From Hypholoma sublateritium FD-334 SS-4 (taxonomy: Eukaryota; Basidiomycota; Agaricomycetes; Agaricales; Strophariaceae), in contig KN817690.1 of NCBI GenBank assembly GCA_000827495.1, positions 21,046-58,947 on the forward strand: a DNA stretch of 37,902 nt, written 5' to 3'. The notes below the pieces were generated by a model that ran no database searches, was not told the DNA's origin, and saw nothing but the letters and a program-made list of their open reading frames with translations. The position numbers and the translations under genes are program-made. Below, piece by piece: positions 1 through 10,267 of the stretch; position 1 is the stretch's first letter; each line of letters opens with the position of its first letter.

Positions 1-138
1 TGAAGGCCCAGTGTAAATGTTTGCTGCTGGAAATTGGCTTTGGGCAACTGCCCAGGAGCTTGGGCAACTACCGCTGTGGATGCATGAACCTATCTGGGCA
101 ACTACCCATGGTTGAAGCCATAAACTAGCAGCATAGGT
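1..138. mobile_element. end fragment of a short inverted-repeat DNA element (second copy of the family at 12882-14015)
   Basis: The reverse complement of this stretch aligns colinearly with the left end of the element at 12882. Shared blocks include ATGCTGCT-like start sequence, GGGTAGTTGCC and ATCCACAGCGG, each at the same spacing. It also carries the GGGCAACT(G/A)CCC short palindromes that fill the sub-ends of that element. The outer boundary is placed at about 138, after GCATAGGT. The rest of the element lies outside the window, so the matching target duplication cannot be checked. The element abuts the dioxygenase exon that follows. Confidence 0.7.
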
Positions 139-147
139 TGCGAACCT

Positions 148-806
148 ATGATAGCCCAATTACTCAAGAACCCTCACGTTCGACAACTTGCTGCCTTCGC
201 CAGCTGTGAGTTTGTCTCTTCAATTCCAACGATGGGAGTTGGGCTCATTCTACTCCAGACTCTTTGTCATCGTTTGCTCCTAAGCTTTACCACCACACCC
301 GAGGTGTGCTAAATGATTTGTACGACAACACACCTGGCCTCGAACGTCTGTTTCCGGCCCACGTCAGCGTGTTCCCAGCTGCCGCTTTCAACGTTGGCCC
401 TGACGTTTGGACATATCCGCATCGCGACACGCTGAACCTTGCATATGGTTGGTGCGCTATCCAGGCCCTGGGCAACTTTGATCCAAAAAAAGGCGGGCAC
501 TTAGTCCTGTGGGAACTGCGCCTGGTTATAGAGTTTCCGCCAGGAGCTCTCGTGTTAATTCCTTCAGCTACCATCACCCACTTTAATGTTCCAGTGGCCA
601 AAGGCGACACACGTAGCTCTTTTACTCAGTACATGCCGGGCGGGCTCTTCCGCTGGGTGGATTACGGGTACTCACTAGTTGAGGATTGTAAAATCAAAAA
701 CCCCGAGCTTTATCGTGAGCAATTGAATGCTCGTCCCCGAAAATGGAAGATGGGTCTCAATCTTTTGACTACCTTGGAGGAACTAAGAGCAAGTAATGTA
801 GTTTGA
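148..806 (+). CDS. TET/JBP-like 2OG-Fe(II) dioxygenase, probably N-terminally truncated
   Basis: Two exons, 148-205 and 259-806, with intron 206-258 (GTGAG...CCAG), give about 201 residues. The double-stranded beta-helix core is complete: the iron ligands HRD (H74, D76) and the distal histidine in ITHFNVPV (H127), followed by the 2-oxoglutarate-binding arginine in DTRSSFTQY (R138). The GNFDPKKGGHLVLW stretch and the closing GLNLLTTLEELR match a large Agaricomycete family assigned to the TET/JBP group, which oxidises 5-methylpyrimidines in DNA and is often found beside KDZ transposons. The ATG at 148 is only the first available start, nine bases from the boundary of a transposon end. The coding frame reads on without a stop through these nine bases to the element, so the natural N-terminus was probably cut off. 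The family assignment rests on recognised motifs; enzyme activity is inferred. Confidence 0.7.
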
Positions 807-2116
807 TTTGTCAATCCACCTGTTTTATAAATGACCATAGTTTCTGGCTGCATCACCTCACAGGACGTGTTCAACTTGATGGAGGCAACCTAGTCTGGTT
901 TGACATTGTTCATTTTGTGCCCCAGCACTCATGAAGTCTAACGCGATGGCGTTCCACGCTGTGGTTTTTTCTCACCCACTCACTTGCTGGCAAATAATTT
1001 CATGCATCTACCGTTAGAAGATATTTGGACAAAACTGGAAACTGTCAGGCAGGAAGTGTATTTGATAGTAATAATATTATGCACCCGCCCTCAATGATTT
1101 CTATCTACAAAGTCATTCGCAAATCATAGGAAGTAAATGGTCTAATGGTCTATGTGATAGGTTCATCTCACTCTTCAATGATTCCCGCATAGCCTATTAA
1201 TCTAGCCATTAGTAGTATAGTACGTCTTTCTGCTCAATGACTCAAAATAGAAACAGGTTCCCCCTCCTGGCACAAAGCACCTCTTTTGTGTTCCATGGGC
1301 TCATACTACTACCTACCATTCAAACAGAATCCAAGAATTAGCATACACACTTTGCCAGAACTGTACCAAGGCTACTCACTCGGTCTCTATTTTGGCCGAT
1401 GTGAGTACCACCTAGTTTGTGCTACAGCGGCTAAGTCTGATCGATAGGTCTGGTCCACAACTCCAACACCAGCCTAAACTTCGATGATAGCATGTCGGCT
1501 TCCAGCGGACAGACCACTTTCAATTTCTCCAGCTAGAGGTTGGCGTATCTTCTAAGTAACAGATGGAGAAGGTCATTTATTTTGTGCGCAGGGTGCACGC
1601 GGCACGCCCACATGCAACAGGCGCCTAATTCCTTGTCTGATGGAGATAGTGATGGGAAAGTGAGAGTGTATCATTGGCATGCATTGTGAAATAGTTTCCT
1701 TTATGTAGATGACTAACTTAAACATGTTGCAAGAATTGCGCATTGCGCAAGAGGGGCAGGATAACACTTACACTATCTCTGCGTGCGCTTATGTACTTTT
1801 GTAACCCAGTGCGAGCACCACGTCAAAGATTATGATGAAGGATGGTTAACCAGTGGTTATTCATCATCCCTATTAGTATCTACGCAACACAAGATATTGT
1901 GGCAATGTCTGCAATTACTATAGTAAATATACATAGCCTTATTACAAGCCTCAACTTATAAGCTGCAAGCTTTATGCCTATTGGGTCTTGTGCGGTCAAT
2001 GTGCGGTCAATGTGCGGGAGTGCCTGGGCCAAAGAAGACGGGTAAATATTATTAATGTGGTATCACCTATAGGCTGTGGGCTGTCAAAGGCTTTCTGTCT
2101 CCTGCAATTATTAACC
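807..2116. other. intergenic, AT-rich, no gene recognised
   Basis: No open frame here has family resemblance or a plausible exon structure. The short frame on the minus strand near 1573-1767 has no support. Around 1845-1880 there is an imperfect hairpin (GGATG...CATCC arms around GGTTAACCAGTGGTTA). The last 130 bases are probably the promoter and 5' leader of the integrase-type gene. Confidence 0.6.
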
Positions 2117-3958
2117 ATGGCGCAGGTCCACACCACTGTTCTTGCTACTATCGCTGCAGCTTTTGATCACCTCAAAAATGATGTCCATATAGCCCTCCAT
2201 ACTCAACTTGGTGATGTAGTTCAGCTAGAACAAAGGATCCAGGCTTGCTCACGCCTGATGCTGCAAATCACTCAGGTAAGATGCAGCATNATTCTTGGAC
2301 NATGTCTGACAGTTATTTTAGCATGTAGATGTTATACCTGCAGAGCAGTTTGGCATTATTNGTGACAGTATNAATTCAATGATGAAAGACCTTCAAGACG
2401 CAAAGTTCATGTCTGCAGATGTCCCAGATGCAGATCCCATAGAGCCAGTCACAAGAGAACGCACAGGAAGACCAGGCCGTCCTCGAATTATCATTGACCC
2501 TGAAGTTTTAGAAACCTCATATTCAATGAGAGGCCCCACTGCACTTGGCCGCGTGTTTAATGTTAGCTCNCGCCTCGTTCGTCGCCGCGCACTGGAGCTC
2601 GGAATTGTAGAACCNGGAGATCCTGTGTATGTGGAATTTATAAATCAAGAAGGACAAACCATGCGCTACTATCTTTCGTCCACTTCTTCTCAGTCTACTC
2701 TCCTTGATGACGACCTGGACACAATTATGAGGGACATTCTGAATTCGTTTCCTACCTTTGGTCGCCGAATGATTGATGGGCATCTTAAATATCTTGGCCA
2801 CCATGTTCCTCGAAGCCACATTCAACAGTCATATGCTCGTGTTCATGGTCCTCCCCATGCAGGTTTTGGTGTCAGGCGGATTGAGCGCCGCGTGTACAAT
2901 GTCCGAGGTTATAATTCCCTATGCCATCATGATGGTCAACACGGTATGTATCTCTCATTCGGAAATTTATTACAGATCTTAATTTATATTGTTGTCCTAG
3001 GCTTGATTAGATATAAAATTGTAGTCCATGGATTTATTGATGGATATTCGCGCTTTGTGACGGGTATTAGGGCTCACAACAACAATCGTGCAACAACAGT
3101 GCTCAAGTTGTTNGAAGAGCTTGTCGCAGTTCATGGACTTCCCAGCCGAAGCCGCGGTGATCATGGAGGTGAAAATGTGATGGTCGCAGCTTATATGGAA
3201 GAAATGCGGGGGTCAGGAAGAGGATCTTACATTTGGGGAAGGTGAGTAGAGATACTAATAGCNCAGTTGATTCAGAGATGCAATCTGATTTTGGGTCCCT
3301 CAGGAGTGTCCACAACATTCGTATTGAGCGCCTGTGGTTCGATTTCACCTCGGGCATTGGTTCAAAATGGAAGATATTTTTCCAAGAACTTGAATACCAA
3401 GGTGGTCTGGACGTTGAACTCCCAGGCCATATATGGCTCATCCATTATCTCTTCCTTGACTCCTTGAATCAAGATATCACCGACTGGGCNAATTCTTGGA
3501 ACAATCACAAAATGTCTATTTCTGGCCGGCCTCGCGGTGAAGGAACAAAAACTCCTGCAGAGATGCGCTGGTTCAGTATGGTNGAAGACGGGGCAAGAGG
3601 ATTTAGTCCTCTGAACGCACATCAATTCGAGCCGATTGGGGATGATGTAGAAGAGGAAAACGTCGATGAGTACGGAGTNGACTGGGAAGCNTACCAAGAT
3701 CGGCGGATTCAAGAGCACCATGCTGCTGCTAATCCTGCCGATCTCTTTCCCCAGAACCCATTTGTTGCTCACACTCCAGATGTCTTGAGCACAGTCGAGG
3801 TGGAAGAGTCGCATTGCCCATTTTCTGCAGAAAATTTGGCAGCATTCAAGCAGAGTCTTGCAATGCTTCCAGGGGCAATCTTTGCTTCTAGAGATATGGA
3901 ACACCAAAAACAGGTGTGGGTTTGGGCGTTGAGTTTTTGTCGGGAGATTATGGGTTAA
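2117..3958 (+). CDS. DDE integrase-core (rve-type) transposase-like protein
   Basis: Four exons, 2117-2275, 2322-2943, 3001-3241 and 3304-3958, join in phase to 558 residues. The introns are 46-62 bp, and the third carries a TACTAAT branch site. The N-terminal part has an HTH-like segment (RPGRPRIII through [13 protein letters not shown]). The integrase core follows with the three acidic residues: D in HHDGQHG, D in [11 protein letters not shown] in [11 protein letters not shown]. The [17 protein letters not shown] stretch and the tail ([15 protein letters not shown]) match a eukaryotic rve family found as multicopy orphan genes in fishes, invertebrates and basidiomycetes. I saw no convincing terminal repeats, so the element around it is undefined. 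About twelve single N bases lie within it, as expected if several near-identical copies were collapsed in assembly. The frame is intact wherever it can be read. Confidence 0.85.
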
Positions 3959-4055
3959 AACTTTTGTAATTTGCTTGTTGTGGTGCCAATAACAAAGTCT
4001 TCGTTGATTTGAATATATTCAGTTCTGTCTACAGTCTTTGTATTTACACACCCTG

Positions 4056-4064
4056 TTATGAGTC
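4056..4064. repeat. left target-site duplication of the KDZ element (TTATGAGTC)
   Basis: TTATGAGTC lies directly outside the left terminus. TGATGAGTC lies directly outside the right terminus at 16743-16751. Eight of nine bases agree, including a run of seven. KDZ-type elements (Zisupton) make 8-bp duplications, so one mismatch suggests an insertion that is not very recent. Confidence 0.6.
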
Positions 4065-4126
4065 GTAAATCCGTAGGGACTTTCTTTAAATGATTTGTAT
4101 CGGGATACAGCATGGTCTTTAAATAA
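4065..4126 (+). repeat. left terminal inverted repeat of the KDZ element
   Basis: It begins GTAAATCCGTAGGGACTTTC and is the inverted partner of 16683-16742. A 12-bp palindrome GTATCGGGATAC (4097-4108) lies inside it. The right terminus has a different palindrome, GGTATCTTAATACC, at the matching position. Confidence 0.85.
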
Positions 4127-4366
4127 TTCCAGTGTAGTCTTTGAATAAAACTTCATTAAAGACACCAGAGAAGGTCTTTATTATTATTCTCTTTAAATAA
4201 TGGAGTGAATTCTTCAAAGAACACCCAAGTCCCCTCTTTATTGATGTTCTCTTTAAAGGACAGAGTGAGGTCTTCAAAGAATACCCAAGTCCCCTCATTA
4301 AAGAATACAGCAAAGTCTTTAAATTATGCACATAACTACTCTGTACATAATTTTATTGTAAGACCG
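4127..4366. repeat. left subterminal repeat array with two 60-bp tandem units
   Basis: This is rich in TCTTTAAA/TTTAAAGA in both orientations. Two tandem copies of a 60-bp unit run 4187-4246 and 4247-4306. Each starts TTCTCTTTAAA and contains TCTTCAAAGAA and CACCCAAGTCCCCTC or TACCCAAGTCCCCTC. Subterminal motif arrays of this sort are often transposase-binding sites; that role is inferred. No gene is present, and the KDZ transposase ends at the right border. Confidence 0.7.
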
Positions 4367-7300
4367 CTAGGACTTGTATGATAGTACATTCTCTGGCAGA
4401 GCCCGGACCTCATCCAAATGTCTGTAAAGTGGTTTCTCGCCGTCTAAAAGATGGCCGTAACCTTCGCCAATGAGCAGCTTGACAGCATACTCATTCATAT
4501 CAGTATACATCCTTGCTTGCTTACGAGCATATGCATTCATCCCAAGTTGAACAGAGTCGTCGCGGAGGACATCAGTCACTAGACTCATCCATACCTGACC
4601 CATTTTCTTGAAGTATCGAACACAGCGCAAGTAGTCAGCTTGCCGCATCTCCCACTCTTCCTGCCATCGTTCCTTTTCTGCCTCTGCTCGGAACCATTGA
4701 ACACGATCACCTGAATAAACAAGACGTCAAACCCAAGAATTTGATTACAGAGGGACGCGACATATACCTTCGTCTAGATAATCCTGAAGATCTTGACTTG
4801 ACATGTGAGCACGGCCCATGAAGCTCCAAATCCACCCATCTATATTCTCGATAAGAACACGGTATAGCGACAGATGTATTACACTTACCTTCAATTCGAG
4901 CATGCTTCCGTGTTCCCGCAGCGCTATCAGAGTCTGTTTTCCGTTTCTTAGCCTGATGTAGTGGCTGAGTAGTGTTTTCGCCACCTGATAAGCGATTAAT
5001 GTGACATATTTGTCTACAGTGAATGATAAATCCTTACGTTTCATAGGTTTTGTTGTCTGCGTTGCAACTTGTGATGTCATAGAAACTTGAGACCCGGTTG
5101 GAGGTCGAGCACCAGCAGTGATACCAGCATTAGCTGCCCACAGAGGTCCGTCGTTGCGATAGGTGTCACCCAAGTTTCGATTGGTTGCGGTTGGCTTACG
5201 GAACGTGTCGACAAGTGCCAAAGGCCTGTAGACAGAATCATTGTCGGGTAGCCCAAACTTCATCAAGAGTCGTCGTAGATCATTGTAGTCCTTTATGGCT
5301 AGGTCCAGTTTGAACACGATCTCTGTTTCTGTTGCAGTTGCCCGAGTCTGGTACGCTTGGCCTGATCCATCGGCTTTCTTTGCTAAGCGTGAATTGGACA
5401 AGACTTTTGCGAGTTTCTGTACACGTAGAATGGCGTCGTTCGCTGCGCCTTCCGCAAGCTTCCGCTGATCTTCGCCCATTTCAACCAAGCCTAGCGATAT
5501 TCTATCGTTTTCGAGGAAATCCGACGGAAGGTAGAGCACTTCATGCTCCGGCAAGTCCTGGAGTTTCGTTCTGACATGCTGGTCAAAAACGTAGGGTTCT
5601 ACCTGCGGGGTGGTATCCTTTTGGATGACCCGTAGTTTCTGGATCTTACACGAGAGTTGTGCACGTTCTTTTGCCAGTTCAGCGTCGGTGACTTGTCGCT
5701 TTGTATTTTTACCGCGCTGTTCCAATTTGAGCTGTATACGACGCCTAAAGATGGATTATGTTGTGATACAATAGCGTAAAAAAAGACTACCTACTGCATC
5801 GAAAGGATGGAGAAGCCCAAAGTGAGGAGGCCGGCTACAACAGCCTTTGATTGTCTCGACAGCGTCCAATTGCCGTACTCTTCAGCTTGTTCTTGCCTAT
5901 CATCATCTTCCAGCATCAACTCATAGACCCGAGACTGCGACGGAACTATAAACTAATGAGATTGTGTTGTAAATTGACCCAGTAAACCACTAACGTTTTT
6001 CCGACTTCTGTCGATAAACACATTGGACCTCCTTGCCGCTTTTCGGCGGACAGACAGTCCGATCAGCCTTGTTCCACAGTGGTACACGATCCGAATATAG
6101 GTCTGTTAGAGATTTCAAGATCTCGCGTTTGGTTGTGAACAGAGCCTTGGCTCGGTGGATGTCACTCATCAAAGCATTTGCTGGATATATAAGGTGAGAC
6201 AAATTTCAAGGCGATATTAAATGTTTCGAGCATACCCATATTCGCAATCTTCTTCCAATTCCAATCACTCGTCGCATTGATGATAGTGTCGTGTCGGTGA
6301 CCACCATTCATTTGACGGGTCTGAGCCCCTAACTGATTCGATTCCGCCCATACCATCTCAGCAGTTTCTCCGTGAAAATGACCAGCTCCTTTGGAATACG
6401 ACGAAGAGAAAAGATACATGCAATTGTTCTTGTGGTTCTGGATATGCACAAGCGGTATCAACCAAGACATCTTCTTGACTACGGCGGCGAGCTCGGGAAA
6501 GTTTGCATCAAAACGAGAGGAAGCGTTGACACTGAACCCGCAATTTATGTCGTAGGACTCTTTCAAATCCATGGATTCATCTAGTAATTCAGTTATGTTG
6601 TGCTGACGGATAGCCATAGCAAGGGCATAATCGGTGTTTGCAAATCTAAAAAACATTAGCAAAGGCAAGTATTATATAGAAGTACTTCGCACCTTTCACC
6701 CAGTTGAAGATCGACGGTGGACTTGACAAGAACATGACTACATTGGACTTGGACGACACCAGTCACATCCATGTTCTTAAATTTCTTTCGCTGCTGCTTC
6801 TCCAGGGCCTTCAGGTGGTCGCAAACGACTTTCTATTGGAACGGTGTGTCAGGTAACGATGTATATGCAGGTAAACCTCAAGTACCTCTTTACTGTCCTT
6901 TGGGAACTTTTTGAGATACGTCTGATATTGATTATCAGGAGGAAAATAGGCCCGACCATCGTAGATAGATACGTCGTCCGGATCAGTGTTCTTGGTATAT
7001 TTATTCAGGTGGAAATTCCCGTCAGTTGTCCACTGGTGTTGATTAATATGTCTACAGAAACGCAATTAGGCTCATCATGATGTATAGCGTATAGCAATTA
7101 CCGTAGATGGCAGGGCGTATCCCTCCATGTCGGTTCCATATTCATCATCGGTTGTGGGCATGCTGGACATGCCACAACTAACGAATCACGCTGCGATCCC
7201 AAAGGAGTCAGCACTTCGTTGATGTTGTGATAATGTCCCTGTTGCTTCAAATTGGCCAAAAGGGTCCAGACGCGGGAGACCAAACGAAATTGGGGGTACG

Positions 7301-8322
7301 GGTCCTATGCGTAACGGTCAGATGTGACGATTCCCAAGGTAGAAAAATACAACGAATACTTACAGTCACATTATGAGTAAACACATTGTCCGTCGTGCGT
7401 CGAATGCTTCCAATGAAGTCGTAGGCCGAGATTTTGCCTTCGACGTGGACAACATTGTAGAAATCCATTAATCGGAACGTGAAGGCCATTGTGGGCCGAG
7501 ACATTGTGGCGGGGAATAATTGGTGCTTCAGTAGTTGGGATGCACGGTCAAGCTTGGGTAGACATCCACAAAACCGAATCTTGGTATTGTGTACACCATT
7601 CGTATCAACGATATGGAAAAATATATCGCTATTGGGAATTGTATCAGGGCACGGTCTGCCGCCATGACCTAGATTGATAACATATCCAAGGCACGAAATG
7701 TCTTGACGTGTGTAACATCCAATTTCGTCATTCCAAATGTTTGCCCAGTGCGTGTATCTGGCTACGTGTTCGTCGATAAAGCACAACGAGCATGCAGGGG
7801 CTGACAATGAGCAATCCATGCATTTGATAGTCGCCTTTGTCCTAGTTCCGCCTGTATCGAGTCGGCCGCAGGGACAGTCTTCTCCAACCGACATGTCAGC
7901 ATCGTGGCTGATGATGTACTCTTGGATTGATGTGAGATGTTCCATGAAAAGTTGTAGCTGAGCTGACGCCTGAAGTACAACGTAAGATGAGATTGAAGAT
8001 GAGATTGAGCAGTCAATATCTACAAGAAACAACGCACCTGCGTCTGGCTCTTACGCCCAGTTTCTTCGGTTATTTGTGTCCCCATCGATGGGCTATCTGA
8101 GGGCGCAGCGAGTACGAGGCCACGATATAGAGGGATTGGCACCTGTTTGACGGACATCTGAGAACCTACCAAATTGTTTTAATTGAGTTTTCGAAACTGA
8201 GATAGGTATTACGCACCTGCTACTAAGATATCCTTGCTGAAGCGAGTGTCGCTGTCTCGGATGATTTGATGCCCATGTTTCTTCTCCAATTTCGCCAGCC
8301 TCTGTTGGTGGGCTTTACTCAT
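4367..8322 (-). CDS. KDZ family transposase with CxC cysteine-cluster domain
   Basis: Thirteen exons on the minus strand: 8322-8217, 8165-8038, 7969-7364, 7304-7102, 7051-6886, 6832-6693, 6645-6236, 6180-5995, 5945-5795, 5744-5038, 4984-4889, 4839-4768 and 4710-4367. All phases agree, giving 1104 residues and no internal stop. Residues 110-152 hold the CxC2-type zinc cluster (C110, C112, C128, C131, C138, C141, H152). The segment before the catalytic core (GCYTRQDISCLGYVINLGHG, then FCGC) is typical of KDZ proteins. The RNase-H-fold core has the acidic triad: D358 in TTDGNFHL, D482 in SYDINCG and E543 in HGETAEMVW. The C-terminal helical region (GAANDAILRVQKL, then a basic patch and DRVQWFRAEAEKERW) also matches the family. 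It should excise and insert the element via the terminal repeats. The start codon is the first ATG in frame with the exon chain and is less certain than the rest. Confidence 0.93.
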
Positions 8323-8695
8323 CGTGTGTTCGTACGTACGACTGGATTGAGATAAAATTGGGGTAAAGGAGCTCGCGCTTAGCTTGTGCCACTCTCGAAG
8401 AATACCTGTATTGTTGGTACATCGCGTCAGTGGCTCAGGCCAGGCCACAAAAAGGACTACTTGCTTGCTTTATTTCTTATTGGCCATATACGCAACAACC
8501 TTCCTAAAATGGGGCACCCCCCAGTGCTTTGGCCAGACAGGCCTTGGATTTTGCTTAAATGGTGCTTCAAATACAATAAACAACAATTGAGCTAAGCGTC
8601 CACAAGGCCTTGCGCGCAGTATTTATTCAGAGCCCCCTCCATCCAGTCTCGGTTGATTCCGACAATACCTCCTCCCTCGCGAAAACGCCTACACC
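8323..8695. promoter_or_regulatory. divergent intergenic region between KDZ transposase and paralog A
   Basis: This 373-bp region separates two outward-facing genes, so it must hold both promoters. It has repeated GGCC-centred motifs, the clearest being TGGCCAGACAGGCC at 8530-8543. Nearly the same sequence, TGGCCAGATACGGCC, occurs at 12523-12537 in the other divergent promoter of this element. A common regulator or transposase-binding site is possible but unproven. Confidence 0.45.
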
Positions 8696-9395
8696 ATGTC
8701 GGACCGCGAACATAGCAAAGAGATTACGCCGCCGCCTCCGATCCAGGGTATATGCATACCAAGGACTGAAGATGCGCTGCGCAATCCTCTCCGTTGCGAC
8801 GCTGGACTGGATCTCTCAACGTCTCCTATGGTGAAAATCTACGTTTTCTACAAGGTGAGTTTAATCAACTTGTCAGGAGCAAAAAAACTAATCCATACCT
8901 TCTCAGCCCGAGCTTTGGTGGGAGACGTCGGGGCCCCTCACGAATGGACTTTATTCTCTGCGGAGCGATCACTCCCTACGCAACCAGATAGTCTGGCCAA
9001 GTGTACAATTCACCATGTATGACGCAGAACAGATGCGTTGGGTGGACGTACCTACATTCGCCCGTATCGAGGTCCGCCCCGACGAGTTCTTGATGTTCCG
9101 CGCGAAGAGCAGCATGTCCACCGATTCAGACGAATTTCCGGCGATGGACTCTCTAACCTCGCAGTTGCGAACTCAGTATCGCGTACCCGCCCCCGAGAAC
9201 GCGGCAAACGTACCAACAATCAACACCGAAATACCCACCGAACTTCCAATTACGCCCGCGAGGAACTTGATCCCGGAGAGTGCTGCCACGACCGCACCTC
9301 GTCGGGCAAAGCGCAGACGTTCGCAGGCCTGTTCTTCCCCTGTCCGCGTCGCCCGAGACAGTACCAAGCGGAGGAGGTTGGGTGACACTGAGTAG
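8696..9395 (+). CDS. KDZ cargo protein, paralog A (unknown family, basic C-terminus)
   Basis: Two exons, 8696-8854 and 8907-9395 (intron 52 bp), give 215 residues. I do not recognise a named domain. Residues about 45-125 (MVKIYVFYK, then WPSVQFTMYDAEQMRWVDVPTFARIEV) are clearly related to the C-terminal half of the minus-strand gene at 11305-12346. The intron falls at the same place in both, just before the PEL/PDT residues. The tail is rich in Pro, Thr and Ala and ends with two basic clusters (RRAKRRR and KRRR) that look like a bipartite nuclear signal. It is divergently paired with the transposase, which suggests co-regulation. A nuclear accessory role in transposition or silencing control is a guess from context. 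Confidence 0.75.
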
Positions 9396-10267
9396 CCGTT
9401 ATGATGGGTGCGGCTGATGGGTGCGGCTCGTGTCTATTCTCAAGTTCTGGTATTAGAAGTGACTTGTATTCTTGTTTGGAGACTTACGGATGATCATAAA
9501 TGCACATATATTTTTGACGTGTAGTGCGGCGAACGCTGATGACAGAGACGGGGCTGGTGCAGGTGTTCTGCGTCGACGAGGAGGGCTGTGGCAGTGCCGA
9601 GGCGTTGAGGGAGAGGAACGACGAAGACGAGAGCGATCATAATGTGCGTGTCGGCGAGGAAGCCCCGGCGAGCAAGGGAAGGGCCATGTCGTGTTGTGGT
9701 GTGGAAGCAGAAGGAAAGGCGTGCAAAATTGAAGAGTGCGTGAATACATACGTCTGACTTTAGAAATCTGATCCCGGCTCACCGGATGTGATTATACCCG
9801 GAAATCGGGTACGATGTTCGCCGGAATCCGACTTGAGAAGTCCGACCCGTATCAGGCTTTCATCAGCCGATTTCGCACGCCTTCTCCCTTTCCTCGAACC
9901 ACCAACTTGAAGCTCAAACGAGCTCTAGCGCATAGCTCGTAACATATACTTGACACCGGTGAGTTCAATTACACTAAATGTAGATAGAAATACAATATAT
10001 ATACTATGTACAATAAAATGACTGAGGGCACGGGTGAAGACTAGATATGAATGAGCAGAGCATGCGTACCGCCGTCATAAGGCATCATTATTGAACTTAT
10101 AAGCGCGGAAAGAGCCAGGAAAGAGGCATAAATGATGACTGAACTAACGATTACTTGGCCACCAGGTTGGCCGCAATGAAACGCGTATGTCGCGCGGCAT
10201 ACATGGGCATGCGTACTCCTACTCACTTTTGGCGTAGCCGCAACCCCTCGTACGCTCGTTTCTTGAC
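9396..10267. other. intergenic region inside the KDZ element
   Basis: No gene could be supported. A GC-rich block at about 9520-9740 opens several overlapping frames on both strands without family resemblance or consistent splice sites. The part at 9960-10020 is AT-rich (ATATATACTATGTACAATAAAATG) and may belong to the promoter of the following gene. The Spt5-like gene may also have a short 5' exon here: in-frame sequence extends upstream of its assigned ATG to an acceptor-like TAG at about 10236, but I could not find a matching donor. Confidence 0.5.

Noticed and set aside
287..610. Minus-strand frames opposite the dioxygenase
   Set aside because: The plus strand holds the iron-binding motifs and a valid intron; these are shadows.
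1573..1767. 64-residue cysteine-containing minus-strand frame
   Set aside because: Short, AT-rich context, no splice partners and no recognised motif.
4065..4366. The left subterminal repeats as a CRISPR-like array
   Set aside because: There are only two 60-bp units without spacers, in a eukaryotic transposon end.
9453..9782. Arg/Pro/Ser-rich frame in the KDZ intergenic region
   Set aside because: Overlapping frames on both strands are equally open, and neither joins to plausible exons.
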